A stretch of DNA of 64,000 nt. Origin: Nitrincola sp048264025 (GTDB taxonomy: Bacteria > Pseudomonadota > Gammaproteobacteria > Pseudomonadales > Balneatricaceae). Below are positions 24,139 to 33,197 of the stretch, one piece after another (positions within the stretch are counted from its first letter, which is position 1; the number at the start of each line of letters is the position of its first letter). The stretch covers positions 62,001 to 126,000 of the forward strand of contig NZ_JBLXDN010000005.1 in NCBI RefSeq assembly GCF_048264025.1, read 5' to 3'. Both the position numbers and the translations under genes were made by a program. The notes beneath the pieces are model-generated. The model was not told where the DNA came from. It was given only the letters and a program-made list of their open reading frames with translations, and searched no databases.

Positions 24139-25532
24139 CAGTGCTTGCCTCCTGTCAGGCGCAGATCCGCAAACGCGCCGGGTAACTGACTGCCGGTGCT
24201 GAGTCGCCCTTGCGCATCAAAAATACCCTGACGTTGCAGCCAGGCTTCAAACTCCGGCGCAGGTCTTTTACCCAGTAACTGGCGGATATACAACGCATCG
24301 TGGAAAGAGGTGGTCTGGTAGTTCAGCATAATATCATCCGATCCTGGAATGCCCATGATGAAGTTGATACCGGCCACACCCAGTTGGGTCAGCAGCATGT
24401 CCATATCATCCTGATCCGCTTCCGCATGGTTGGTGTAACAGATATCGCAGCCCATGGGGACACCTAGCAGTTTGGCGCAGAAGTGATCTTCAAGACCGGC
24501 ACGAATGATCTGTTTGCCATCATAGAGATACTCAGGGCCAATAAAGCCAACCACTGTATTGACCAGTAATGGATCAAAATGCCGGGCCACGGCATAGGCT
24601 CTGGTTTCGCAGGTCTGCTGATCCACGCCATGATGGGCGTTGGCTGACAAGGCGCTGCCCTGACCTGTCTCGAAATACATCAGGTTATTACCCAGCGTGC
24701 CGCGTTGCAGCGATCGGCCTGCTTGCAGGGCTTCTCCCAGCAGTGCCAGGTTAATACCAAAACTGGTATTGGCCGCTTCGGTACCGGCGATAGATTGAAA
24801 GATCAGATCGACAGGTACGCCCCTGTGTATTGCTTCTATTTGCGTGGTCACGTGACTTAGAATGCAGAATTGCGTGGGAATCTCATAACGCTGAATGACC
24901 TCATCCAGCATCTGCATCAGCGTGGTCACAGCCTGATAGTTATCCGTGGCCGGGTTGATGCCAATTACCGCATCTCCACTGCCGTAAAGCAGGCCATCCA
25001 GTACACTGGCAGCAATGCCGGCCGGATCATCCGTCGGGTGGTTGGGTTGTAACCGGGTGGCTAAGTGCCCCTGCATACCAAGCGTATTACGAAAACGGGT
25101 GATGACTTCACACTTCGCCGCGACACAGATCAAATCCTGAATACGCATTATCTTGCTGACCGCGGCGACCATCTCTGGAGTCAAACCAGGTGCCAGTGCC
25201 TGTAATGTCAGAGTGTCTGCCTGCTCGGACAGTAGCCAGTCACGAAAATCTCCAACCGTCAGGTGTGACACGGGTGCAAAGGCGGCTGTGGCGTGGGTGT
25301 CCAGGATTAGCCGGGTGACCTCATCGGTTTCATAGGGAATCAATGCCTCGTTCAGAAAGGTCTTTAGCGGCACATCAGCCAGCAGCATTTGCGCAGCGAT
25401 GCGCTCCTGTGCGTCCTGAGCCGCCAAACCTGCCAGACAATCCCCCGAGCGCAGCGGCGTAGCACGTGCCATCAAGGTTTTCAGATCCTGGAACTGATAG
25501 CGCTGTTCACCCAATACACATTGATAAGCCAT
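24138..25532 (-). CDS. eutB: Ethanolamine ammonia-lyase large subunit
   Basis: Catalytic TIM-barrel subunit that binds ethanolamine and, with EutC, adenosylcobalamin. Conserved stretches visible are LYGSGDAVIGINPATDN, IPTQFCILSHVTTQ, FQSIAGTEAANTSFGINLALL, GSALSANAHHGVDQQTCETRAYA, LVNTVVGFIGPEYLYDGKQI and GDCICYTNHAEADQDD-like residues near 24430. The 464-residue length is normal. It lies downstream of the ABC transporter permease by 23 bases in the same direction, so it is probably part of the transporter operon. Confidence 0.96.
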   Translation of the reverse strand: MAYQCVLGEQRYQFQDLKTLMARATPLRSGDCLAGLAAQDAQERIAAQMLLADVPLKTFLNEALIPYETDEVTRLILDTHATAAFAPVSHLTVGDFRDWLLSEQADTLTLQALAPGLTPEMVAAVSKIMRIQDLICVAAKCEVITRFRNTLGMQGHLATRLQPNHPTDDPAGIAASVLDGLLYGSGDAVIGINPATDNYQAVTTLMQMLDEVIQRYEIPTQFCILSHVTTQIEAIHRGVPVDLIFQSIAGTEAANTSFGINLALLGEALQAGRSLQRGTLGNNLMYFETGQGSALSANAHHGVDQQTCETRAYAVARHFDPLLVNTVVGFIGPEYLYDGKQIIRAGLEDHFCAKLLGVPMGCDICYTNHAEADQDDMDMLLTQLGVAGINFIMGIPGSDDIMLNYQTTSFHDALYIRQLLGKRPAPEFEAWLQRQGIFDAQGRLSTGSQLPGAFADLRLTGGKH

Positions 25533-25555
25533 GCATTATGTCTCCTGATAACCGT

Positions 25556-27253
25556 TCACGAGGGGGCTTTTACGGCATAGCGTGTTTTTGATATGCCATG
25601 TAATACCAGTTTCAGTAGCCCCATGGCAACTAGTACGCTAGCCATAATGCAGACAGAAAATGCGGCGGCCTGGGTCGTGAAGCCTGCCTGTTCCAGACGC
25701 ATGACTGAAACGGCAGCGACGCTCAGTTGCGGTGAAATCAGGAATATAACTGCAGACAGCGTGACCATGGAGCGCATAAACAGGAAGAAAAACACCGCCA
25801 CCAGGGTTGTCAGCATGAAGGGTAAAATGGCATCACGTAATCCGTGCAGCGCATTCCCCCCCATGCAGGTGACCGTTTCCTCCAGTGATGCAGGCACGCC
25901 ACGCATGCCTGTCACCATGGTCAGAAAACCCTGAGAGTGAAAGTGATAGAAGTTACACAGGGCGATCAGTAGTGCCGAACCATAGAGCATACCCAGTATC
26001 GATCCACTGATATTGAACGACAGGACGTAGGCCAGGCCAAGTACCAGTCCAGGCACGCCCACCGGCAATATAGCCAGTAAATAAACCGGTTTGGCCCAGC
26101 GACGCGGTAAGCGTCGTTGTGCAAGTACCAGGCTGAACAGGGCAAGGACCCCGATGCTGGCCGCAATCAGCGAAACCGTAAATGAGGTTTTTAAAGGCGC
26201 ATAGCCACCGGCAAGGGTGATATTGTAATTGGCCAGTGTGAGGTCCATGCGGTAAGGCCAGAGTTTAACAAAGCTGGCATAAATAACAGTTAAAACAATG
26301 GCATAAACCATAAAGCTACTAAAGTACACTAGTGCACCCAGTGGGATATCGCGTCTCGCTAAAAACACCGGCGTGACCGGTATGGCGCTTTCAGAATGAC
26401 CACCAAATTGGCGCTGTGAGGAGACGCGTTCAATGTACACGGCTACCAATGTGGGCAAAAGCAGCAGCATACCGATCACCGCGCCGACATTGAAATTCAT
26501 CTGCCCGACCACCTGGCTGTAGATTTCGGTTGCCAGTACGCGGTAATTACCACCGATTACGGCGGCGTTACCAAAGTCGGTGATGGTCACGGTAAAGATA
26601 ACAAAGGCCGCGCTGATCAACCCGAATTTGGCATTTGGCAGGGTGATATCTTTGAAGCGTTGCCAATGTGAAGCGCCCATCATCTGCGCCGCATCATAGT
26701 AGCGGGTGTCGGAATGCCGTAATGACGCTTCCAGAATCATGACAGCCTGGGGTAGCGCGTAGAGACTATTGGAGATCAGCAGCCCCCAGAAGCCATAAAT
26801 CTGTAAGTCCCAGCCGGTCTGTTGATTAATCAATCCGTTGCGGCCAAACAGAAAAATCAGACCGAGTGCCTGTACTAACGAAGGAGCTAGCAGAGGTAAC
26901 AGCAGAGCGCCACGGATGAACCAGCGGACTTTCAACCTGGTACGCTGTAACGCATAAGCGATGGCAAAACCGAGTAGCACGCAAAGCAGAGTGGTGGCAC
27001 CACTCATGATCAGGCTGTTGCTGACCACTGTTTTCATGTTGGACATCGACAGAATGCTGATGTAATTATCGATGCCAATACGTCCGTCACTACCGATTAA
27101 ACTGCGCCTGGCGACCAGAAACAACGGATAAAGAAAAAACAGTAACAGACCGGCCAGCGGGATGATCAGTGATACCGACAGCAGCAGGCGGTCTTCCCAC
27201 GCAATTGGATGGCCAGGGTTTTGCAGTTTATGAGAGATTACACGTGTACCCAT
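25556..27253 (-). CDS. ABC transporter permease, fused two-domain (aminoethylphosphonate type)
   Basis: A 565-residue inner membrane protein with about 12 transmembrane helices and two binding-protein-dependent transport modules, each with an EAA-type loop (DAAQMMGASHWQRFKDITLPN and, in the second half, LEETVTCMGGNALHGLRDAILPF). It resembles the fused permease of putative 2-aminoethylphosphonate importers. Its start overlaps the ATPase gene by 16 bases. The neighbourhood (eutBC, phosphatase) suggests the cargo is a phosphorylated or phosphonate amino-alcohol. This is an inference from context. Confidence 0.85.
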   Translation of the reverse strand: MGTRVISHKLQNPGHPIAWEDRLLLSVSLIIPLAGLLLFFLYPLFLVARRSLIGSDGRIGIDNYISILSMSNMKTVVSNSLIMSGATTLLCVLLGFAIAYALQRTRLKVRWFIRGALLLPLLAPSLVQALGLIFLFGRNGLINQQTGWDLQIYGFWGLLISNSLYALPQAVMILEASLRHSDTRYYDAAQMMGASHWQRFKDITLPNAKFGLISAAFVIFTVTITDFGNAAVIGGNYRVLATEIYSQVVGQMNFNVGAVIGMLLLLPTLVAVYIERVSSQRQFGGHSESAIPVTPVFLARRDIPLGALVYFSSFMVYAIVLTVIYASFVKLWPYRMDLTLANYNITLAGGYAPLKTSFTVSLIAASIGVLALFSLVLAQRRLPRRWAKPVYLLAILPVGVPGLVLGLAYVLSFNISGSILGMLYGSALLIALCNFYHFHSQGFLTMVTGMRGVPASLEETVTCMGGNALHGLRDAILPFMLTTLVAVFFFLFMRSMVTLSAVIFLISPQLSVAAVSVMRLEQAGFTTQAAAFSVCIMASVLVAMGLLKLVLHGISKTRYAVKAPS

Positions 27254-28242
27254 GCGCCTGCCTCCGAGTCGACGTTGACACTGACCAGATCACCCGGTTG
27301 CAGTTGACTAAAACGGTGAGTTTCGGCAATCAAGTCCCGGCCTTCCCAGTTGAACTGCACCCGGCTGATATTGCCGAGATAGGTAATCTGAGTGACTCGT
27401 GCTGTCCCCTGTGGATCGGCTTTCAGTTGTATATCTTCCGGACGTAACGATAGCTCAAATAACTGCGGTGTTTCAGGTAGATTGCGTATCAGCTCGGGCA
27501 GATGTTCTCTGACCCAGTGGCGGCTGAGTAAGTTAGTACTGCCGATAAATCCGGCAACAAAGCGCGTGGCCGGACGGGTATAGAGTTCATGCGGCGTACC
27601 CACCTGGTCAATAACACCATGATTCATACAGACAATACGGTCAGCCATGGTCAGCGCTTCATCCTGATCGTGGGTAACCATGATCGTTGGAATGCCCAGC
27701 CGCTGTTGCACGTCTCGGATTTCTGCGCGCATCTCCATGCGCACGGCGGCATCCAGGGCTGAAAGGGGTTCATCCAGTAGCAGTACCGAGGGATCAACGG
27801 CCAAGGCTCGCGCAATAGCAACCCGTTGTTGCTGGCCCCCCGAGAGTTGATGTGGGTAACGGTCAGCCAACTCTGGCAGGCGGATCAAGGTCAGTAATTC
27901 TTCGACCTTAGCTGCGATCTGCTCACGTGGCTGTTTACGAATTTTTAAGCCATAGCCGATATTTTCGGCAACGGTCATATTGGGAAACAGAGAGTAGGAC
28001 TGGAACACGATACCAAAACCGCGTTCAGTGGCACGCATTTTGGTCAGATCGCGGCCACCCAGTGAGAGTGCTCCAGAATCAAAGGGCATGAGTCCGGCAA
28101 TAATTCTCAGCAAGGTTGTTTTGCCACAGCCGCTTGGCCCCAGCAGGCACACGAATTCGTTATCGCGTATCTCAAGATTGATTGCATCCAGTGCAACAAA
28201 ATCATCGAAGCGTTTGGTCAGGTTCTGGATAGTCAGGTACAT
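27238..28242 (-). CDS. ABC transporter ATP-binding protein (aminoethylphosphonate type)
   Basis: Nucleotide-binding subunit of the importer: Walker A GPSGCGKTTL, Q-loop VFQSYSLFP, signature LSGGQQQRVAIARAL, Walker B VLLLDEPLSALD, switch His in VTHDQDEALT, and a C-terminal TOBE-type domain with LRPEDIQL. At 334 residues it belongs to the spermidine/iron/AEP group (CUT1-like). It follows the binding protein gene across a strong hairpin. Confidence 0.92.
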   Translation of the reverse strand: MYLTIQNLTKRFDDFVALDAINLEIRDNEFVCLLGPSGCGKTTLLRIIAGLMPFDSGALSLGGRDLTKMRATERGFGIVFQSYSLFPNMTVAENIGYGLKIRKQPREQIAAKVEELLTLIRLPELADRYPHQLSGGQQQRVAIARALAVDPSVLLLDEPLSALDAAVRMEMRAEIRDVQQRLGIPTIMVTHDQDEALTMADRIVCMNHGVIDQVGTPHELYTRPATRFVAGFIGSTNLLSRHWVREHLPELIRNLPETPQLFELSLRPEDIQLKADPQGTARVTQITYLGNISRVQFNWEGRDLIAETHRFSQLQPGDLVSVNVDSEAGAWVHV

Positions 28243-28272
28243 GTTCAGGTCCGGATTTCAAGGGTGACGATA

Positions 28273-28296
28273 CCGACCGGTAAGCTTACCGGTCGG
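28273..28296. terminator. 24-bp perfect palindrome between binding protein and ATPase genes
   Basis: The sequence is self-complementary over 24 bases (CCGACCGGTAAG and its complement). It lies 16 bases after the binding protein's stop. No long T run follows on the minus strand, so it is probably an attenuating or 3'-protecting stem-loop in the operon mRNA. Such a stem would raise the amount of binding protein over the other subunits. Confidence 0.7.
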
Positions 28297-28311
28297 CCTG
28301 AAACTGTTGGC

Positions 28312-29334
28312 TTAGCGACCGACAGTTGTTTTCCAGGTGCTCAGAATGGCATCTCGCTCACTGCCTGATTTAGCAAAGTCCATTGGGAAGAGAACTTCTG
28401 TCAGATCTTCCGGCAGCCCGGCTTTTTCTGCCAGTGGAGAGCGAGGAACATCTGGCAGCGTAATGATCGCCTTGTATTCGGAATAGGCTTCAGCGGCTGA
28501 AGGTGACAGGGTCCAGTCCAGAAAACGTTTGGCGTCATCGGCATTGTTGCTGCCCTTAAGCAGACCCGACGCCTCCAGTTCAAAACCCGCCCAATCGGCG
28601 GGGATGACCATCTCGACAGGGTAGCCCTGTTCGATCGCCTGCATTGCCACGAATGACAGTGATGCACCGATGGCATATTCACCCACCTGCGCCATACGGC
28701 AAGGGCGTGAACCGGAGGTAGTGTACTGGGCCATGTTCGGGTCCAGGTCTTTGATCAACTGCCAGCCGGCTTCATCTCCCATGCCTTGCAAAATGGCGGC
28801 TATTTGCAGATAGCCAGTTCCAGAGGAAGAGGGATCTGGCATTACAATCTCACCCTGGTAGACCGGGTTGGTGAGGTCTTGCCAAGAGGTTGGCATGGGT
28901 AAACCACGTGCTTCCAGACGGGCTGTGTTGACACAGAAAGCACCCATGTAGCCGGTGGCGGCAAACCAAAGGTTTTCTTCATCGCGGAAGGCGTCTGGGA
29001 GTTGGTCAACCCCGTCTGCTGTATAGGGCTCCAGCAGTTGGTTGATTTGCGGGTTCAGAATATTGGTGACTGCAAATCCCCAAAGTACATCGGCTTGAGG
29101 ATTGGCGGATTCAGCAATCAGTCGGGCGCCCAAGTCACCGGTTGAAAGTCTTAGAAGGTTAACTTTTAGATCAGGCATCTCTTTTGCTGCGGCTGCCAGA
29201 TAGGCATTGATCTCATCTTCCTCCAGCGCGGAGTAAACCGTTATTTCTCCAGCCAAAAGGCTGGTGCTTATCAGTGTGCCTAGCAACACTGAGCTGACAC
29301 GATTAAAGGTGCGTTTTACATTTGGCCGTTTCAT
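28312..29334 (-). CDS. ABC transporter substrate-binding protein (aminoethylphosphonate/iron type)
   Basis: Periplasmic binding protein with signal peptide (about residues 1-26, ending in LLAGE) and SBP_bac_1/6 fold, first strand ITVYSALEEDE. The family of ferric iron and 2-aminoethylphosphonate binders is indicated by PQADVLWGFAVTN, MPDPSSSGTGYL and the conserved KDLDPNMAQYTTSGS. ATG 29334 follows GGAG; the frame reaches 29391. The promoter region is shared with the divergent phosphatase gene. It lacks the paired tyrosines that mark many ferric binders in the region I checked, which favours an organic ligand, though not decisively. Confidence 0.85.
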   Translation of the reverse strand: MKRPNVKRTFNRVSSVLLGTLISTSLLAGEITVYSALEEDEINAYLAAAAKEMPDLKVNLLRLSTGDLGARLIAESANPQADVLWGFAVTNILNPQINQLLEPYTADGVDQLPDAFRDEENLWFAATGYMGAFCVNTARLEARGLPMPTSWQDLTNPVYQGEIVMPDPSSSGTGYLQIAAILQGMGDEAGWQLIKDLDPNMAQYTTSGSRPCRMAQVGEYAIGASLSFVAMQAIEQGYPVEMVIPADWAGFELEASGLLKGSNNADDAKRFLDWTLSPSAAEAYSEYKAIITLPDVPRSPLAEKAGLPEDLTEVLFPMDFAKSGSERDAILSTWKTTVGR

Positions 29335-29416
29335 GGTGACGTCTCCAAGTTTAAGAATATCTGGATGTGTCGAGGGGCCTTGGTCACGCAATTTTTAGTT
29401 ATTTTATGTGGCAATA

Positions 29417-29484
29417 TGTGTATTTATGCAAAAATATGTTTTATTGTCCATACCTATTACAGATTTATTACACACAAATACACA
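29417..29484. promoter_or_regulatory. Inverted repeat in the divergent promoter region
   Basis: TGTGTATTT (29417-29425) and its exact complement AAATACACA (29476-29484) are 59 bases centre to centre in the intergenic region between the binding protein and phosphatase genes. Spacing by about six helical turns suits a looping repressor; the DeoR regulator at 30339 is the obvious candidate. Confidence 0.5.
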
Positions 29485-29499
29485 CAAAGGAGTGGCAGA

Positions 29500-30327
29500 A
29501 TGAACAACACAGAGTTGTCACCACCTGAGCAAAGACTTGCGGCACCGTTGATTAGTTTTGCTCGTCAGCAGGCCGCCCAGGCGGGTCAAATGGCGTTACA
29601 GTGGTTTCGTCAAACACTGGATATTGACGTGAAATCGGATGCCAGTCCGGTGACAGAAGCGGATCGGACTGTTGAACGTTGGTTGCGACAAAGTCTGGCT
29701 GAGCATTACCCGGAGCACGGTGTTCTGGGTGAGGAGTTTGCCAATGAACGTCTGGATGCCGAGTATCTCTGGGTAGTGGATCCAATTGATGGAACCCGCA
29801 GTTTTATTACCGGCTGGCCTATCTGGGGAACCTTGTTGGCGTTGTTGCATCAGGGCGAGCCCTGTTTGGGCATTATCGAGATGCCAGCGTTGGAAGAGTC
29901 CTGGGTGGGAATTAAAGGCCAGGGAACGTTTTTCAGTGATCGACGTAGCCAGGATAAACCCTGCCAGGTTAGTGCTTGTCGACAGCTGTCCGAGGCGTGC
30001 TTTTACACCACATCACTGTATTACTTTAGTGAGGCTGATCGTCAGGCTGTAGAACAGGTGATTGCACAGGTTGCCGTGCCACGTTTTGGCGGGGATTGTT
30101 ATGGTTATGGCTTGCTCGCCTCCGGTTTGATTGATCTGGTGATTGAGTCCCAGTTGCAGCCGTTCGATTTTTTGTCACTGATACCGATTATTGAAGAGGC
30201 TGGTGGCATAATAACGGATTGGCAGGGGGCCACACTGACTTCGGCTTCAGAGGGTCGCGTGATTGCGGCGGCGACACCAGAGCTGCATCAGCAGGCGATG
30301 CAGTGGTTAAATCAATACTGTGACTGA
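29500..30327 (+). CDS. Inositol monophosphatase family phosphatase
   Basis: A 275-residue Mg2+-dependent phosphomonoesterase. Metal sites are in VTEADRTVE (D), GEEF (about 77-80) and DPIDGTRSFITGW (about 94-106), with the C-terminal QPFDFLSLIPIIEEAGG. It resembles HisN-type histidinol phosphatases within the family, but these are versatile. ATG 29500 has AAGGAG at 29487-29492. It diverges from the importer and precedes a DeoR gene by 11 bases. In this context it may remove phosphate from an imported phospho-amino-alcohol. Confidence 0.88.
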   Translation: MNNTELSPPEQRLAAPLISFARQQAAQAGQMALQWFRQTLDIDVKSDASPVTEADRTVERWLRQSLAEHYPEHGVLGEEFANERLDAEYLWVVDPIDGTRSFITGWPIWGTLLALLHQGEPCLGIIEMPALEESWVGIKGQGTFFSDRRSQDKPCQVSACRQLSEACFYTTSLYYFSEADRQAVEQVIAQVAVPRFGGDCYGYGLLASGLIDLVIESQLQPFDFLSLIPIIEEAGGIITDWQGATLTSASEGRVIAAATPELHQQAMQWLNQYCD

Positions 30328-30338
30328 GAACAGGATCT

Positions 30339-31124
30339 ATGTGGCACGAAGAGCGACATCTACGTATCAGAACCCTTCTGGCAACCTTTGGACGCATTAG
30401 CGTCGATCGAATCGTATCGGAAATGCAGGTCTCGCGTGAAACCGCCCGTCGTGATCTGATGGACATGGAGGCCGCGGGCGAGTTGCGTCGGATACGTGGT
30501 GGCGCGGTGGCGATTACGGAGGCTGTAGAACCGCCGTTTGCCGAACGCATACAGATCAGACTGAAGGAAAAACGCCTGATTGCCAAAGCGGCGGCGGCCC
30601 TGGTCAGCGGTGGGCAAACCCTGTTTCTGGATGCAGGCAGCACCACAACGCTGTTAGCTGAAGCCTTGTCTGCTTTGAGTGGTCTCACATTGATTACTAA
30701 TTCCATCGAGGCGGCGCAGAAGCTGCGTGAAGCCGATGCTATGGATAATCGAGAGAATCGGGTGGTGTTGCTTGGCGGTGAACTGAGTCGTGAACAGCCC
30801 GCAACCTATGGTGCGGGTACCGTTAATGAGCTGAGTCGCTATCATGTCGATGTAGCCATGCTTTCCCCCTATGGCATAGATGCCGAGCAGGGGGCTGGCA
30901 GTTTTGATCTTCAGGAGGCCGAAATTGCTCGGGCGATGGTCCGTCATGCACATCAGGTGATGATACTGGCTGATTATTCCAAGATAGGGACTGTCAGCCG
31001 GATATCTTACTGTCCTCCTGAATTGATTGATCATCTGATCGTAGATGCTAAAGCCGTCAATCGGGAGGGTTGGAAGGAACTGTCTCAGCGGGTCAAACAG
31101 GTCACGGTTGCGCCTCGGCGCTAA
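30339..31124 (+). CDS. DeoR family transcriptional regulator
   Basis: A 261-residue repressor with DeoR helix-turn-helix at the N-terminus (LLATFGRISVDRIVSEMQVSRETARRDL, then ELRRIRGGAV) and the sugar-phosphate sensor domain (FLDAGSTTTLLAEAL, LITNSIEAA, VVLLGGELS). DeoR proteins usually bind phosphorylated ligands, which fits an organophosphate uptake unit. It is co-directional with the phosphatase gene and probably autoregulated with it through the inverted repeat at 29417-29484. Confidence 0.92.
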   Translation: MWHEERHLRIRTLLATFGRISVDRIVSEMQVSRETARRDLMDMEAAGELRRIRGGAVAITEAVEPPFAERIQIRLKEKRLIAKAAAALVSGGQTLFLDAGSTTTLLAEALSALSGLTLITNSIEAAQKLREADAMDNRENRVVLLGGELSREQPATYGAGTVNELSRYHVDVAMLSPYGIDAEQGAGSFDLQEAEIARAMVRHAHQVMILADYSKIGTVSRISYCPPELIDHLIVDAKAVNREGWKELSQRVKQVTVAPRR

Positions 31125-31137
31125 GTTATGCTCAAGT

Positions 31138-32103
31138 TCACTCTGCTTCTAAGGCAGACAAGTCCTTCAACAACTGATCTGTTTCATGACAGACATAGGC
31201 CGGGTCCAGACAGTTTTCCAGCTGAATATCGGCAAATTGCAGAAAGCGCCGTGCCGCATGGGGCAGGCGACGGTCGCGGCGCACGATAAAGTGCCAGTGG
31301 CTTTCCAGCGAGAAACCGGGCACCGACAGTTCAACCAGTCCGGCAGCACCAGGAGGAATCACATGCCGCGAGATCACCGCGATTCCCATGCCTGCCGCGA
31401 CACCGACACGTATGGCTTCGTTGCTGGCCATCTGCAGACTGCGGTTCAACTGCAACCCCTGGGTTTGCAGCCAGCCATCAAACAGCATGCGGGTGGCTGA
31501 ACCTGGTTCTCGCAGTAAGAATCGCTCTTTCAACAGATCCGTCATAGTTAGATTCGGCTGCTGCGCCAGTGGATGATCAGCGGCCACGATGATGACCAGT
31601 GGATTGCGCAGAAAACGCGCCGCTGCGGCATGATCCAGTGCCGGTGGGTGGCTGAAGATATAGATATCATCCAACTGCTGATTAAAGCGTTGCAATACCT
31701 GTTCGCGGTTTCCGATTTCAAGTGTCAGGTCCACCTCCGGAAAGGTTTTGCTGTAAGGACCCAGCAGGCGCGGCAAGACATACTGGGCGGTATTCACCAT
31801 GGCAATACTGAAGCGTCCGTGTTGCCCGGCCTGCACGCTGTGTAACTGGTCTTGTAGATCATCAAAGCGACCGAGCATGTCGAGGGCGGCCGCATAGACT
31901 ATCTGCCCTGTGTCGGTCAGTTGGATTCCCTGGCGGTGCATGATTAGCAGGGGTTCTCCCACGGCTTCACTCAAGCGCTTCAGTTGCAGCGAAACTGTTG
32001 GTTGCGTTAAGTGCAGCTGGCGAGCGGCCTCGCTGAGGCTGCCAGTCTTGATCACACAGCTAAACACTTCCAACAAGCGAAATGTAAGGTGGCGTAGTTT
32101 CAT
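31138..32103 (-). CDS. LysR family transcriptional regulator
   Basis: A 321-residue LysR protein: N-terminal helix-turn-helix (LEVFSCVIKTGSLSEAARQLHLTQPTVSLQLKRL) and a C-terminal co-inducer domain. It resembles CbbR/CysB-like members (GRFSIAMVNTAQYVLPRLL, ASNEAIRVGVAAGMGIAVIS). It diverges from an SbtA-type transporter gene around a 28-bp palindrome, so it likely controls that gene. The effector may be linked to carbon supply; this is an inference from the transporter. Confidence 0.92.
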   Translation of the reverse strand: MKLRHLTFRLLEVFSCVIKTGSLSEAARQLHLTQPTVSLQLKRLSEAVGEPLLIMHRQGIQLTDTGQIVYAAALDMLGRFDDLQDQLHSVQAGQHGRFSIAMVNTAQYVLPRLLGPYSKTFPEVDLTLEIGNREQVLQRFNQQLDDIYIFSHPPALDHAAAARFLRNPLVIIVAADHPLAQQPNLTMTDLLKERFLLREPGSATRMLFDGWLQTQGLQLNRSLQMASNEAIRVGVAAGMGIAVISRHVIPPGAAGLVELSVPGFSLESHWHFIVRRDRRLPHAARRFLQFADIQLENCLDPAYVCHETDQLLKDLSALEAE

Positions 32104-32119
32104 AATAGTTTCATCTCAG

Positions 32120-32147
32120 TACAGTATAGATAATTATCTATACTGTA
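32120..32147. promoter_or_regulatory. 28-bp perfect palindrome, LysR operator
   Basis: TACAGTATAGATAA and its exact complement meet at 32133/32134. The T-N11-A core typical of LysR sites is present. It lies 17 bases from the LysR gene's start and about 80 bases from the sbtA-like start. This is the likely binding site of the divergent regulator. Confidence 0.8.
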
Positions 32148-32225
32148 TGTGTAATAAGTTAATTAGTCTAAATGTTTGTATCAGGGCAAAATGCGTCGAC
32201 TTTCACTTGACGGAGTAAGATCGCA

Positions 32226-33167
32226 ATGCCAGATATCGTGGTGATGTTTTTTCTGCTGGGCCTGGTGGCGGGCCTGGTGCGTTCGGATCTCAGTGTTCCC
32301 AAGGCGGCCTATGACCTGCTGAGCCTGATGTTGATGCTGACCATTGGCTTGAAAGGTGGTTTTGCCCTCTATGGGCAACTGCGCCTGTCATTGATTCCTG
32401 AATTACTCGGGGTTGCACTGATCGGTGCGTTGATTCCTTTGTTGCTGATGCCGCTGCTTCGCCGTGTGGTTAAGCTGTCACTCGCGGACAGTGCCAGTCT
32501 GGCGGCACACTATGGGTCTGTCAGTGCGGGTACCTTCGCTGTGGCTCTGGCCTATACGCAGACACAGCAACTGGTTGTGGGCTCAGAAGTCACCTTGTAT
32601 CTGGTGATGCTGGAACTACCGGCGATTATTGTGGCGTTGTTACTTTATCGTCGGGCTGTTCCTGTGACGGGGGCAAGCCTCTCCGGGCTTTGGCATGAAG
32701 CACTGACAAATCGGGGTGTGATTCTGCTGGTGGGTGGTGTGATCATTGGTGTTGCCTATGGCCCGGAACAGGGCGCGAATGTTACCGGCTTGCTGACAGG
32801 CGCATTCCATGTAGTATTGGCACTATTCCTTCTGGATATGGGACTGACCGCCGCGACAACACTTCGGCCTTTCCCGCGGGCGCAGTGGCGGGTGCTGGTG
32901 TTTGCACTGGTGGCGCCACCGATACTGGCTATGACAGGCTTGCTTATGGGGATCTGGTTGGAGCTGCCGGTTGGATCGGTAGTGATTCTGGCCAGCATGA
33001 CCGCCAGCGCTTCCTATATTGCGGCGCCAGCGGCTATCCGTAATGCCATTCCCGATGCCAATATAGGTTTGGCGATGCTGGCCGCGCTGGGGCTGACATT
33101 TCCGTTAAATGTGATTGTCGGTATTCCGTTGTATCATCACTGGCTGATCGCGCTACAATCACTGTAA
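32226..33167 (+). CDS. Sodium-dependent bicarbonate transporter family (SbtA-like) permease
   Basis: A 313-residue protein with about ten hydrophobic segments, matching the SbtA/DUF897 family: FFLLGLVAGLVRSDLSVPKAAYDLLSLMLM at the start, AAHYGSVSAGTFAVA, LFLLDMGLTAA and TASASYIAAPAAIRNAIPDAN. Cyanobacterial SbtA imports bicarbonate with sodium; in proteobacteria the family is widespread but less studied. It diverges from the LysR gene. No carboxysome or RuBisCO genes are in the window. Confidence 0.85.
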   Translation: MPDIVVMFFLLGLVAGLVRSDLSVPKAAYDLLSLMLMLTIGLKGGFALYGQLRLSLIPELLGVALIGALIPLLLMPLLRRVVKLSLADSASLAAHYGSVSAGTFAVALAYTQTQQLVVGSEVTLYLVMLELPAIIVALLLYRRAVPVTGASLSGLWHEALTNRGVILLVGGVIIGVAYGPEQGANVTGLLTGAFHVVLALFLLDMGLTAATTLRPFPRAQWRVLVFALVAPPILAMTGLLMGIWLELPVGSVVILASMTASASYIAAPAAIRNAIPDANIGLAMLAALGLTFPLNVIVGIPLYHHWLIALQSL

Positions 33168-33197
33168 TCCAGCACAGCCAGTATTGACGGGAAGCCC

